From Rhodospirillales bacterium (GTDB lineage: Bacteria; Pseudomonadota; Alphaproteobacteria; Acetobacterales; Acetobacteraceae), in the NCBI GenBank assembly GCA_018971905.1, contig JAGWZS010000076.1:1-8194 (forward strand): 8,194 bases of DNA, read 5' to 3'. The position numbers and the translations under genes were made by a program. The notes under the pieces are model-generated. The model was not told the DNA's origin. It saw nothing but the letters and a program-made list of their open reading frames with translations, and did no database searches. This document shows positions 1 to 7,812 of the stretch, in pieces (the first letter of the stretch is position 1; each line of letters opens with the position of its first letter).

Positions 1-137
1 GTCTATCCTCGTCTGCTGGCTTGCGCGGTGCGGTGTGCAGATCAATTGCCTTTCTGGCTCCAGTATGGCCGGAGACTCGTGGGCAAGACAGGCCGCGCCA
101 TTCGTGCTTAGCTGTAAATACACATCCTGCCAATCAC
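1..137. other. Non-coding left edge downstream of prmC
   Basis: No gene is supported between the left edge and the prmC stop codon. Base composition is somewhat more AT-rich than in the neighbouring genes. On the minus strand, downstream of prmC, there is a short imperfect inverted repeat (about 61-77: a 6-bp stem with one G-U pair and a 5-base loop). It lacks a following T-run, so I do not call it a terminator. I see no convincing -35/-10 pair. A plus-strand open frame at 21-230 runs into the coding strand of prmC and looks like chance. Confidence 0.5.
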
Positions 138-962
138 TTATTTGCAGAATTTGAGAGTTATGGCGCGCGCTGTACCGGAAAGGTCGCAGCGCAAACTGTA
201 CTCAAACCCCGCCTCACGCGCCAGCTCTGACACCGATTTAGCTTGGCCAGCCCCAAGTTCAAGCACCGCGAGCCCGCCAGGAGCTAAAATTCGAGGTAGA
301 TCGTCTATTATGGCCCTATAGGCCACTAGACCATCGGTGCCGCCATCCAGGGCCGTGGCTGGCTCATAGGCCACCACCTCTGGCATCAGCCCGGCAATAT
401 CCGCGCTTTCAATATAAGGCGGGTTGGAGAGGATAACGTCGAATTGATGGGAAAGCGCGCTGGCCCAGCTATCGGCCAGAAACGCGGCGCGGTTGCCCAG
501 GCCAAGGCGTTGGGCATTTTGGCGGGCCAGGCGCGCGGCCTCGGGGTTCAAATCCACTCCCACGCCAAAAGCGGCCTTGTATTCGTGCAGGCAGGCCAGC
601 AGCAGGCAGCCCGTGCCGGTGCCGAGGTCCAGAATGGTGCGTGGCTTGTGGCCGGACTCCAGCACGGCCTCTACCAGCGTTTCGGTGTCTGGCCTGGGGA
701 TCAGCGTGGCGGGAGAGGTGAGGAAATCCAGCCCCCAGAACTCCTTATGCCCGGTTATATAGGCCAGCGGCTCGCGCGCGGCCCGGCGGGAAAGTGCCTC
801 GGTATAGATACGCGGGTCCACCTCCGTCCGCGCCAGCAGCCCGGCGGCGTTGGTGTCCAGTGCCGCGGCCAGCAGCAGCCGGGCTTCCCGGCGCGGATCC
901 TCGATTCCCGCCAGCTTCAGCCGGTCAGTGATCTCCGCCAGCGCCTGGGAGGTGGGGATCAA
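138..962 (-). CDS. prmC: PrmC, peptide chain release factor N5-glutamine methyltransferase
   Basis: This is a class I SAM-dependent methyltransferase that methylates the glutamine of the GGQ motif in RF1 and RF2, raising termination efficiency. The 274-residue product matches the family length (about 277 in E. coli). A helical N-terminal substrate-binding domain (about 1-80) includes the REPLAYITG and EFWGLDF signatures (63-80), followed by LIPRPDTE (87-94). The SAM-binding loop DLGTGTG is at 112-118, an acidic residue (D137) follows strand 2, and the catalytic NPPY motif is at 180-183. The start is a TTG at 962-960, whose last two bases lie in the prfA TGA stop (TTGA overlap). No internal ATG occurs until residue 193, beyond the active site, and no clear Shine-Dalgarno is visible, so translational coupling to prfA is likely. 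The gene ends with TAA at 140-138. Confidence 0.96.
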   Translation of the reverse strand: MIPTSQALAEITDRLKLAGIEDPRREARLLLAAALDTNAAGLLARTEVDPRIYTEALSRRAAREPLAYITGHKEFWGLDFLTSPATLIPRPDTETLVEAVLESGHKPRTILDLGTGTGCLLLACLHEYKAAFGVGVDLNPEAARLARQNAQRLGLGNRAAFLADSWASALSHQFDVILSNPPYIESADIAGLMPEVVAYEPATALDGGTDGLVAYRAIIDDLPRILAPGGLAVLELGAGQAKSVSELAREAGFEYSLRCDLSGTARAITLKFCK

Positions 963-2020
963 TTTTGTTCGGCCAGCCGGGCTGCCTGATCCTCGGCGAT
1001 CAGCGCGTCGATGATATCGTCGAATTCGCCCAGCATCACCCGATCGATCTTGTGCAGAGTGAGGTTGATGCGATGGTCTGTTACCCGCCCTTGCGGGAAG
1101 TTATATGTACGGATGCGCTCTGACCTGTCTCCGGTGCCAACCTGCCCCTTGCGGTCCGCGGCACGGCTGGCATTGGCGCTGGCCCGTTGCTGGTCATACA
1201 TACGTGTGCGCAAAATCTTCATGGCCTTCGCGCGGTTCTTGTGCTGGCTGCGCTCCTCCTGCATCGCCACCACGATGCCGGTGGGAATATGCGTGATGCG
1301 CACGGCGGATTCGGTTTTGTTCACATGCTGCCCGCCAGCGCCTGAGGCCCGGTAGACATCGATGCGCAAATCCGCCTCGTTGATGTCCACATCCACTTCC
1401 TCGGCTTCCGGCAGCACGGCGACGGTGACGGTGGAGGTGTGGATGCGGCCTTGCGTTTCCGTGGTGGGCACGCGTTGCACGCGATGCACGCCGGATTCGA
1501 ATTTCAGCTTGGCGAAGACGGATTTGCCGGTGATCTCGGCCATGGCGCCTTTGACCCCGCCGAGTTCGTTTTCCTCGTAATCCAACACCTCGAACCGCCA
1601 GCCCTGTGCGGCGGCATATTTCTGGTAGGCCGCGAATAACTCAGCGGCGAACAGCCCGGCCTCATCCCCGCCGGCGGCGGGGCGGATTTCCAGAATGCCG
1701 GAGCGGTCATCCGCCTCGTCCTTGGGCAGCAGCGCCAGGCGCACGGCCATTTCCAACTCGGGCAGCTGCTCCTTCAGCTCCAGCAGTTCGGCCTCGGCCA
1801 ACTCCTTCATATCCGGGTCGGACAGCAGCGCCTCGGCCTCTTTCGCCTGTTTTTCTGCATCCCGCAGGGCGATGACTTTTTCCTCTACCGGGGCAAGTTC
1901 CGAAAGCTCCTTCGAGGCTTTCACGAATTCATCCCCTGCCAGGGCGCCGGAGAGCATGAAGCGCAGCTCCTCCGCCCGGGCCATGATGCGGTCCAGCTTA
2001 TGTTCGAGCGACGAACTCAT
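959..2020 (-). CDS. prfA: Peptide chain release factor 1 (RF1)
   Basis: Class I release factor that reads UAA and UAG in the ribosomal A site and triggers peptidyl-tRNA hydrolysis. The 353-residue length is normal for RF1 (about 355-360). The N-terminal helical domain (about 1-100) is followed by the codon-recognition domain with the RF1-type PxT tripeptide, here Pro-Thr-Thr at 185-187 within [19 protein letters not shown]2 would have SPF. The catalytic GGQ is at 229-231 in [19 protein letters not shown], and the [14 protein letters not shown] block (304-317) is also typical. The start ATG at 2020-2018 overlaps the hisS TGA stop as ATGA, with no strong Shine-Dalgarno, suggesting coupled translation. 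The downstream gene encodes PrmC, the enzyme that modifies Gln231. Confidence 0.97.
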   Translation of the reverse strand: MSSSLEHKLDRIMARAEELRFMLSGALAGDEFVKASKELSELAPVEEKVIALRDAEKQAKEAEALLSDPDMKELAEAELLELKEQLPELEMAVRLALLPKDEADDRSGILEIRPAAGGDEAGLFAAELFAAYQKYAAAQGWRFEVLDYEENELGGVKGAMAEITGKSVFAKLKFESGVHRVQRVPTTETQGRIHTSTVTVAVLPEAEEVDVDINEADLRIDVYRASGAGGQHVNKTESAVRITHIPTGIVVAMQEERSQHKNRAKAMKILRTRMYDQQRASANASRAADRKGQVGTGDRSERIRTYNFPQGRVTDHRINLTLHKIDRVMLGEFDDIIDALIAEDQAARLAEQN

Positions 2021-3240
2021 GCGCTAAGCCGCTTCACGAGCATGTCTGCCGTCACATCTTCCTGGCTGCCATCGGCGAGGTTCTTCAGTTTTATCTCGGC
2101 TCCCACCAGCACGGCGAAACCGGCGCCGGATTTATTCGCCCGCTCTAGCCGTTTTTTAGCATTGCCGGAATAGCCGGTCTCGGCGGCGATGTTGCTGTTC
2201 CGCAGCAGGTTCAGAAGCTCCAAGGCTTGGCCTTCAAACGCCGCGGACATCGGGATCACCGCAACAGGCTGTACACCAACCGGCGGGGCGGCGATGAGCA
2301 TGGAAAGCCGCTCGATGCCCGCTCCCCAGCCGATGCCTGGCACGTTGGGCCCGCCCATCTGCTCCACCAGCCCATCATAACGCCCGCCCGCCATTACCGT
2401 GCCCTGCGCACCCAGCGCATTGGTGACGAATTCAAAGGCGGTGTGGTTGTAGTAATCCAGCCCGCGCACAATGCGCGGATCTTCGACGAAAGGCACGCCG
2501 AAGGCGGAGAGAGTGGACTTCAAACCCTCATAGAATGCGGCGGCTTCTTCCGTAAGGTGGGCGTAAATCAGCGGAGCGTTTTCAACCAGCGCCTTGTCGC
2601 CCTCATCCTTGGAATCCAGGATGCGCAGCGGGTTTTTCTCAAGCCTCAACTTGCTGTCTTCGGAGAGTTGCGCGGTGTGGGCTGAGAAATATGCCACTAG
2701 CGCGTCGCGGTAATTGGCCCGGCTCTGCGCGTCACCCAAGGTGTTGATGTGCAGTTCCACATCCTGGGCGATGCCAAGCTCATTCAAAATCCGCCAACCG
2801 GCGGAAATCACTTCCGCGTCGGCCAGCGGCGAGGCGGGGCCCAGCAACTCCACGCCGATCTGGTGAAACTGCCGGTAGCGGCCTTTCTGCGGCCGTTCAT
2901 AACGGAACATTGGCCCGGCATAAAACACTTTCTGCGGCAGGGTCTGCGTCAGCCCGCCGGTGATAAGCGCGCGGCACACCCCCGCTGTCCCCTCCGGGCG
3001 CAGCGTGATGGAATCCCCGCCGCGATCCTCAAACGTGTACATCTCCTTGGTCACCACATCCGAGGTTTCGCCCAGCGTGCGGGAAAACACGCGCGTATCC
3101 TCGAAGATCGGCGTCTGCCATTCGGAGAACCCGTACAGCCTGGCCACGCGCCGCGCGGTCTCCACCACGTGGAAATGCCGGGTCGCGTCCTCGCCGGTTA
3201 AATCGCGGGTGCCGCGCACGGGCTGCAACTGGTTTGCCAT
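2017..3240 (-). CDS. hisS: Histidyl-tRNA synthetase
   Basis: Class II aminoacyl-tRNA synthetase that charges tRNA-His in two steps (histidyl-adenylate, then transfer). At 407 residues it is close to the usual 410-425. Visible signatures are the motif 1 region [10 protein letters not shown] (43-52), TLRPEGT (79-85), motif 2 [20 protein letters not shown] (112-131), the histidine-specific [13 protein letters not shown] (259-271) with catalytic Arg259, [13 protein letters not shown] (285-297), and motif 3 [11 protein letters not shown] (302-312). An anticodon-binding domain fills about 320-407. Motif 2 is of the canonical bacterial form, not the divergent form described in several alphaproteobacterial orders. 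The ATG at 3240 is preceded by AGGA at a suitable distance (GTAGGACGAA). A strong terminator lies just upstream. The stop overlaps the prfA start by four bases. Confidence 0.97.
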   Translation of the reverse strand: MANQLQPVRGTRDLTGEDATRHFHVVETARRVARLYGFSEWQTPIFEDTRVFSRTLGETSDVVTKEMYTFEDRGGDSITLRPEGTAGVCRALITGGLTQTLPQKVFYAGPMFRYERPQKGRYRQFHQIGVELLGPASPLADAEVISAGWRILNELGIAQDVELHINTLGDAQSRANYRDALVAYFSAHTAQLSEDSKLRLEKNPLRILDSKDEGDKALVENAPLIYAHLTEEAAAFYEGLKSTLSAFGVPFVEDPRIVRGLDYYNHTAFEFVTNALGAQGTVMAGGRYDGLVEQMGGPNVPGIGWGAGIERLSMLIAAPPVGVQPVAVIPMSAAFEGQALELLNLLRNSNIAAETGYSGNAKKRLERANKSGAGFAVLVGAEIKLKNLADGSQEDVTADMLVKRLSA

Positions 3241-3244
3241 TTCG

Positions 3245-3250
3245 TCCTAC
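3245..3250 (-). promoter_or_regulatory. hisS ribosome binding site
   Basis: The minus strand reads GTAGGACGAA and then the hisS ATG. The AGGA core lies at usable spacing and supports the ATG at 3240 as the start. It sits only a few bases beyond the T-run of the terminator, so a transcript that stops at the terminator lacks this site. Confidence 0.6.
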
Positions 3251-3254
3251 CATC

Positions 3255-3286
3255 AAAACAAAAACCGGGGCGGAAGCCCGCCCCGG
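3255..3286 (-). terminator. Rho-independent terminator after ispG, directly before hisS
   Basis: A perfect 9-bp GC-only inverted repeat (3265-3273 pairing with 3278-3286) closes a 4-base loop (GCTT on the minus strand). On the minus strand it is followed at once by TTTTTGTTTT (3264-3255). This is a textbook intrinsic terminator for transcripts leaving ispG, whose stop codon ends 25 bases upstream. On the plus strand the hairpin is followed by A residues, so it is directional. It ends only about 15 bases before the hisS ATG and abuts the hisS ribosome binding site, so it could also act as a leader attenuator for hisS. Confidence 0.88.
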
Positions 3287-3311
3287 AAAACCATCTTTCA
3301 AAAACCCGCAG

Positions 3312-4436
3312 CTATTCCGCCGCGAGTTTGGCCGCCTTCGCCTCAGCTTCAACCTGCGCGGCCTTCGTCTCCACCAGTTCCACTAGATGATCGATCATCT
3401 GCTCGTCGGAGATGGTGTGGTCGGTCTTGCCGGAGGCATAGATCATGTGCCGTCCGCCGCCGCCGCCGGTCAGGCCAAGATCGGTCATCAGCGCCTCGCC
3501 GGGGCCGTTCACCACGCAGCCGATGATGGAGAGCGTCACCGGCGCCTGAATATGCGCCAGCCGTTCCTCCAGGGTTTCCACCGTCTTGATCACATTGAAG
3601 CCCTGCCGTGCGCAGGAGGGGCAGGAGATGATGCGCACGCCGCGATGGCGGATGCCGAGGGACTTCAGAATATCCCAGCCTACCAGCACTTCTTCCTCGG
3701 GCTCGGCCGAGAGCGAGACGCGCATGGTGTCGCCAATCCCGGCCCAGAGCAGTGAGCCAAGGCCGATGGAGGATTTTACCGTGCCGGCGCGCTTGGAGCC
3801 TGCCTCAGTAATGCCGATATGTAGCGGGTGGTCGCATTGTTCAGCCAATTGCTGATACGCCGCGACGGCCATGAACACGTCAGACGCTTTCACGGAAATC
3901 TTGAATTCGTGGAAATCATGGTCCTGCAGAATCTTCGCGTGTTCCAGGGCGGATTCCACCAGCGCGTCAGGGTTTGGCTCGCCGTATTTCTCCAGCAGAT
4001 GCTTCTCCAGGCTGCCCGCATTCACGCCGATGCGCATGGAGCAATTATGGTCGCGGGCGGCTTTAATCACTTCCTTCACGCGCTCCGGGCTGCCGATATT
4101 GCCGGGATTGATGCGCAAACATGCCGCCCCTGCCTCAGCCGCCTCGATCCCGCGCTTGTAGTGGAAATGGATGTCCGCCACGATCGGCACGTTCACGCGC
4201 TTGACGATATGCTTCAGCGCCGCGGTGCTTTCCTCGTCCGGGCAGCTCACCCGCACAATATCTACCCCCGCCGCCTCGGCGCGCAAAATCTGCGCCACGG
4301 TGGCTTCCACGTCATGGGTCAGCGTGTTGGTCATGGTCTGCACCGAGATCGGCGCGTCGCCACCCACCTTCACATTGCCGACACTGATCTGCCGGGATTT
4401 GCGGCGGTCGATCTGCTGATATTCGCGGTAATTCAT
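3312..4436 (-). CDS. ispG: IspG (GcpE), 4-hydroxy-3-methylbut-2-enyl diphosphate synthase, flavodoxin type
   Basis: Penultimate enzyme of the MEP isoprenoid pathway; it reductively converts MEcPP to HMBPP using a 4Fe-4S cluster. The 374-residue length fits the bacterial two-domain form (372 in E. coli). An N-terminal TIM barrel spans about 10-265, with [15 protein letters not shown] (24-38), [13 protein letters not shown] (56-68) and INPGNIG (109-115). The C-terminal ferredoxin-like domain carries [10 protein letters not shown] with Cys272 and Cys275, and [10 protein letters not shown] with Cys307 and Glu314, the expected cluster ligands. The tail is Ala/Glu/Lys-rich (about 357-374). The chosen ATG at 4436 starts at MNYREYQQ and follows AAAGGA. 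Reading upstream in frame to 4586 only yields a Pro/Arg-rich shadow of the rodZ gene. The gap to the rodZ stop is 10 bases and the binding site overlaps that stop (TAAAGGA). A terminator follows. Confidence 0.97.
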   Translation of the reverse strand: MNYREYQQIDRRKSRQISVGNVKVGGDAPISVQTMTNTLTHDVEATVAQILRAEAAGVDIVRVSCPDEESTAALKHIVKRVNVPIVADIHFHYKRGIEAAEAGAACLRINPGNIGSPERVKEVIKAARDHNCSMRIGVNAGSLEKHLLEKYGEPNPDALVESALEHAKILQDHDFHEFKISVKASDVFMAVAAYQQLAEQCDHPLHIGITEAGSKRAGTVKSSIGLGSLLWAGIGDTMRVSLSAEPEEEVLVGWDILKSLGIRHRGVRIISCPSCARQGFNVIKTVETLEERLAHIQAPVTLSIIGCVVNGPGEALMTDLGLTGGGGGRHMIYASGKTDHTISDEQMIDHLVELVETKAAQVEAEAKAAKLAAE

Positions 4437-4446
4437 GCGGGTTCCT

Positions 4447-5538
4447 TTACTGCGCCGCGCCGGTGGCGGGGCTGGTCCCGGCTGGGGCCGGGGTGGAGGC
4501 GGAAGGCGTGCCCGAACCGGGCGGGGTAAGCTGGTAGCCGTGCAGCACCACGCCGTCGGCGCCAAGCGGCTGGCCGGGCTTACCATTCGTTACAATAACG
4601 GTGCCGCCGGCATTGCCGGTCGTCATCTGCAAGCCTGCCTCCTGCGGCACCGGCCAGCTATCGCCCGCGTGCAGCACCTTGCTAAACAATATATTGCCAC
4701 TGGAATCAGTTACCTGCACCCAGGCATCCTGTGTCGCGGAGATTACCATGCCCGCACCCGGCGCGGGCGTGGGTGCGGCTTGCGGTGCGGCTTGCGGTGC
4801 GGGTGCGGCTTGCGCCGCGGAGGCGGGTATTTCTGGCGTCGTTGCCGCCGCTGGGGTTTGCGCCGTGGCGGCGGGTATTTCGGGTGTTGCCACCGCCGTG
4901 GGCTGTGCCGGGGTTTGCGCTGGTGCCGTTGTCGCCGCCACCGCCGCTGGGGGTTGGGCAGGCGCTGTTTTCGGTTTGGCCGGGGCGTTTTGCGGGGGCG
5001 GGGCGGGGGTGTTCACTTTCGGTGGAATCGCTAAAGGCTGTAGCTCAGCTGGCACCTGTGGCACGGCTTGCGCCATTCGGCGCGCTTGTTCCGTATGGTG
5101 ATACCACAGCACATAGCCCGCCAATACAACCACGAAGCCGATGAGTATAATGGCGCCCTTTGGCACGCCCCGGTCTGGCACCGGGGCGAGGAATTGGATT
5201 TCCGCCTTGGGCACTTCGCCCATTTGCCCGGCGTCGCGGAATCGGCGCAGAATCTCTTCATCATCCAGCCCGAGCGCCTGCGCATAAGAGCGCACAAATC
5301 CGGCACGGTACGCTGGGCCAGGCAAAGAGGAGAGATCGCCCGCCTCGATCGCGACCAGAAATTCCAGTCGAATGCGCAAGCCCTCCGCAACCTCTGGCAA
5401 TCGCCAGCCCAGCCGCTCACGCACTTCCCTCAAGCCCACGCCCACTCGTTCGGCGGGGGAGTTTAGTTGGGTTTCCACAGTTTCATTTCCGGTCAGATCA
5501 TCTGGCATTCCCGGCCCTTTTAACCCGGAACCGCGCAT
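4447..5538 (-). CDS. rodZ: RodZ-like membrane protein: HTH domain, single TM helix, DUF4115
   Basis: Bitopic inner-membrane protein of the RodZ family; RodZ links cytoplasmic MreB to the cell-elongation machinery. The layout of the 363 residues is: short N-terminal extension; Xre-type helix-turn-helix (about 30-100, with [14 protein letters not shown] and [21 protein letters not shown]); one hydrophobic helix (about 128-146); a Pro/Ala/Thr-rich periplasmic linker (about 157-262) with internal repeats; a DUF4115-like beta domain (about 264-336, with [20 protein letters not shown]); and a low-complexity Pro/Ser/Thr tail. The start is uncertain. ATG at 5538 is 3 bases after the ptsP stop but has only a poorly spaced GAGAG before it. 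ATG at 5508 (residue 11, MPDDLTG) has AAAGGG at better spacing and may be the true start. The ispG start follows 10 bases after the stop. Its MreB partnership is inferred from the family. Confidence 0.88.
   Translation of the reverse strand: MRGSGLKGPGMPDDLTGNETVETQLNSPAERVGVGLREVRERLGWRLPEVAEGLRIRLEFLVAIEAGDLSSLPGPAYRAGFVRSYAQALGLDDEEILRRFRDAGQMGEVPKAEIQFLAPVPDRGVPKGAIILIGFVVVLAGYVLWYHHTEQARRMAQAVPQVPAELQPLAIPPKVNTPAPPPQNAPAKPKTAPAQPPAAVAATTAPAQTPAQPTAVATPEIPAATAQTPAAATTPEIPASAAQAAPAPQAAPQAAPTPAPGAGMVISATQDAWVQVTDSSGNILFSKVLHAGDSWPVPQEAGLQMTTGNAGGTVIVTNGKPGQPLGADGVVLHGYQLTPPGSGTPSASTPAPAGTSPATGAAQ
4772..4813 (-). repeat. Tandem 12-bp repeat in the rodZ linker
   Basis: The plus-strand unit ggtgcggcttgc occurs at 4772-4783, 4784-4795 and 4802-4813, with a 6-base partial unit (4796-4801) between the second and third. 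Read on the minus strand it encodes Ala/Pro/Gln repeats (AAPQ units) near the end of the periplasmic linker. A second in-frame direct repeat, ggcgggtatttc at 4822-4833 and 4870-4881, lies 48 bases apart and encodes two TPEIPA copies 16 residues apart. Both preserve the reading frame, so length variation would alter linker length without breaking the gene. Confidence 0.85.
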
Positions 5539-5541
5539 CTC

Positions 5542-7812
5542 TCAAATTGCAAGGTTATGTTCGCGTGCCCAGACCGCCAGAGGTTCGCGTATGCTGCCTC
5601 CTGCGGCACCTGCGCGGCGCAATTCTCGCAGTACTGGCCGCAGGGAGTTCAAATCCGCCTCCACCAGCACGGCTTTCACCGGCAATATGGCGTTGCCGGA
5701 CATCGAAAGCGTCGTCACGCCCAGCGCCGCGAAGGCCAGCGCGTCCAGTGGCCGCCCGGCGGCCTCGCCGCAGACTGAGAGCGGCACCCCGGCCTCCTGG
5801 CAATGGCTCACTAGCTTTTCTAGCATTTCCAACACCGGGGCGCTCAACGTATCGTACCGGTCGGCAAGGTCAGGCGTGCCCCGATCCGCCGCGAACAGAA
5901 ACTGCATCAGGTCGTTGGTGCCCACCGAAATAAAATCTGCTTCCGCTAGCAGTCCAGGAAGCTGGAAAAGCAGGGAAGGCACTTCCAACATAGCGCCAGC
6001 CTCCAACCGCTCGGGCGCGGGGCGTATCCGCCCGGCCTCGGCTTCCAGCAAATCCCGCGCGGCGCGGAACTCTTCCACGGTCGCCACCATGGGAAACATC
6101 ACCCGTAAGGGCCGCCCTTGCGCACCCAATAATAGTGCGCGCAGCTGGCGGCGTAGAATCGCCGGACGGTCCAGTCCAATCCGCAAGCTCCGCCAGCCCA
6201 TGGCGGGGTTGTCCTCGGTCTGTGTGGTTTCTCCGGGCAGCAGTTTGTCCGCCCCCAAATCCAGCGTGCGGAATTGCACGGGGCGGCCCTTGGCGCGGTC
6301 TAACACCTTGCCATATTCTGCCGCCTGGCCGGCTACGTCAGGTATGCCGCCCGCCGCCAGAGCGGCAATTTCAGTGCGGTAGAGCCCGATTCCGTCGGCG
6401 CCGGTTTTGTCCAACTGGTCCAGTTCCAACGCTAGGCCGATATTCATCATCAGCGTCAGCTCAGTGCCGTCCTTGGTTATGGCAGGCATGTCCCGGTAAT
6501 TGGCCAGCGCCACGGCGCGTTCATCACGGGCGGCCAAAGCGCGCTCATAAACCTGAAGCACCTCAGGTTCCGGCCGTAAAATCAGCGTGCCTTCCTCGGC
6601 ATCCAGCAAAGCGGCTTCATTATCCACCGCGGCTTCCACCGCGCCGCGTTCCACCTGCAGCGCGGGAATAGCAAGGGCGCGGGCCAGAATTGCGGCATGG
6701 CCAGAGGCGCTGGCCTCCTCGATGGCGAAACCCGCCACACCACGGCTGTGCCAATCGAGCAGATCAGCGGGGCCAAGGCGGCGCACGATCAGGATTGTGC
6801 CATCCGCACGCTCGGGTTTGGGCGCCATGCCGCCCAGCGCCACCATCAGTCGCCCGACCATATCCTCGATATCAGCCAGACGTTCACGTAGATAAGGGTC
6901 GGCCACGCGGCGCATCCGCTCCCGCAATTGCCTGGCGATTTTGTCTACAGCAGTTTCGGCGGTCAGGCCGTCGGAGATTGCGGTGCGCACCTGGGCCAGC
7001 CAGCCTGAGCTTTGTGCCACCATGCGGTAGGCTTCCAGCACGTCGCGTGAGGCGTTGCCGCCAGGCATATTGGCGGTAATCAACCCGTCCAGAGTTTTAT
7101 TTGCTTCTTCCACTGCAGCATCCAGCCGCGCCAATTCGGCCTCGGTATCTTCTGTCAGAAGTTTGGCGATGGGGGCTGCCGCACCATAGGCCAGTACCTT
7201 GCCGCGCACGATGCCAGCGGAAATTACATGCCCGCCATAGCGGCGGGGCAGGGTTTCTGAAAATCCTTCATCGCCGACATCAGTGGCGCCGGCGCGAGCC
7301 AAAATCTCTGCCAGTAGCATTGCCACAGTGGCCAATGATTCCACCTCGACCGGCGCATAGATGCGGAGCTCACGCGACATCACCGCGATTACCCCCAGTG
7401 TGCGCCCGGCGCGTTTCACCGGCACTGCGAGCATGGAGGCCATGTCTTGCTCGCCGGTTTCGGCGCGGAATACGAAACGGGGGTGGTTCTGCGCGTCCGG
7501 CAGGTTCAATACGTCGCCTGAAGCTGCGGCCAAGCCAATAATGCCCTCACCGACCCGCAATCTGGTGCGGCCAACAGCAGACACGTTCAGCCCATGCGTG
7601 GCGGCAAGTTCCAGGAGCTCGCCTGGACGGGTAACATAGATAACCGAAGCATCCGCGATCAGGCCGTTTGCCACAAGCTTCGCGAAGTCAGGAAGGGAGG
7701 CCGTACCGGCGGCTAAATGCTCGCGAAGTGCGGCGAACAAATGCCGCGTATCGCCGAATTTCGGCTTTTTGCGCCGTTTAGGCGGAGGTGAGAGATTAGG
7801 TTCTTGTACCAC
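5542..7812 (-). CDS. ptsP: PtsP (EI-Ntr), GAF-domain phosphoenolpyruvate-protein phosphotransferase
   Basis: First enzyme of the nitrogen PTS: it autophosphorylates from PEP and passes phosphate to NPr, then EIIA-Ntr. With the GTG start it has 756 residues, as expected (748 in E. coli). A GAF sensory domain spans about 35-175 (RTRLRVGEGIIGLAA, ETGEQDMASMLAVPV); in other proteobacteria it senses glutamine. The phosphohistidine domain carries SASGHAAILARAL with His372. The PEP-binding barrel shows GIGLYRTE (474-481), FRTLDLGADK (514-523), NPAMGWRSLRIGLD (535-548), SVGTNDLMQFLFAADRG (629-645) and the active-site Cys681 in VCGEAAGRP. Start choice: a TTG at 7893 would add 27 Trp/Arg-rich residues that look like a shadow of the upstream gene. 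The GTG at 7812 overlaps that gene by 17 bases and lacks a clear Shine-Dalgarno. A TTG at 7740 is a further option. The extreme N-terminus is basic (PPPKRRKKPK). Confidence 0.93.
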   Translation of the reverse strand: MVQEPNLSPPPKRRKKPKFGDTRHLFAALREHLAAGTASLPDFAKLVANGLIADASVIYVTRPGELLELAATHGLNVSAVGRTRLRVGEGIIGLAAASGDVLNLPDAQNHPRFVFRAETGEQDMASMLAVPVKRAGRTLGVIAVMSRELRIYAPVEVESLATVAMLLAEILARAGATDVGDEGFSETLPRRYGGHVISAGIVRGKVLAYGAAAPIAKLLTEDTEAELARLDAAVEEANKTLDGLITANMPGGNASRDVLEAYRMVAQSSGWLAQVRTAISDGLTAETAVDKIARQLRERMRRVADPYLRERLADIEDMVGRLMVALGGMAPKPERADGTILIVRRLGPADLLDWHSRGVAGFAIEEASASGHAAILARALAIPALQVERGAVEAAVDNEAALLDAEEGTLILRPEPEVLQVYERALAARDERAVALANYRDMPAITKDGTELTLMMNIGLALELDQLDKTGADGIGLYRTEIAALAAGGIPDVAGQAAEYGKVLDRAKGRPVQFRTLDLGADKLLPGETTQTEDNPAMGWRSLRIGLDRPAILRRQLRALLLGAQGRPLRVMFPMVATVEEFRAARDLLEAEAGRIRPAPERLEAGAMLEVPSLLFQLPGLLAEADFISVGTNDLMQFLFAADRGTPDLADRYDTLSAPVLEMLEKLVSHCQEAGVPLSVCGEAAGRPLDALAFAALGVTTLSMSGNAILPVKAVLVEADLNSLRPVLRELRRAGAAGGSIREPLAVWAREHNLAI

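Noticed and set aside
61..77. Inverted repeat downstream of prmC as a terminator
   Set aside because: The stem is only 6 bp with a G-U pair and no T-run follows on either strand.
21..230. Plus-strand open frame of 69 codons at the left edge
   Set aside because: More than a third overlaps the prmC 3' end antisense; no domain or ribosome binding site is visible.
444..989. Plus-strand open frame of 181 codons over prmC
   Set aside because: Antisense to the conserved PrmC methyltransferase; no conserved motif and no plausible ribosome binding context.
3253..3294. Thirteen-codon minus-strand open frame running through the terminator hairpin before hisS, a possible leader peptide
   Set aside because: It contains no histidine codons, its start has a badly spaced GAAAG, and its position over the hairpin does not give the alternative-pairing layout of a classical attenuator peptide.
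3828..4529. Plus-strand open frame of 233 codons opposite ispG and the rodZ end
   Set aside because: It lies fully antisense to strongly conserved ispG sequence, has no recognisable domain, and is rich in His/Arg as expected of a shadow in GC-rich DNA.
4437..4586. Upstream extension of ispG by 50 codons
   Set aside because: The added sequence is Pro/Arg low complexity read out of frame from rodZ; the ATG at 4436 has a good AAAGGA site and matches the family N-terminus.
4601..5101. Plus-strand open frame of 166 codons rich in Gly/Ala/Cys, resembling a low-complexity secreted protein
   Set aside because: It is the complement of the Pro/Ala-rich rodZ linker and DUF4115 domain; the composition follows from the repeats on the coding strand.
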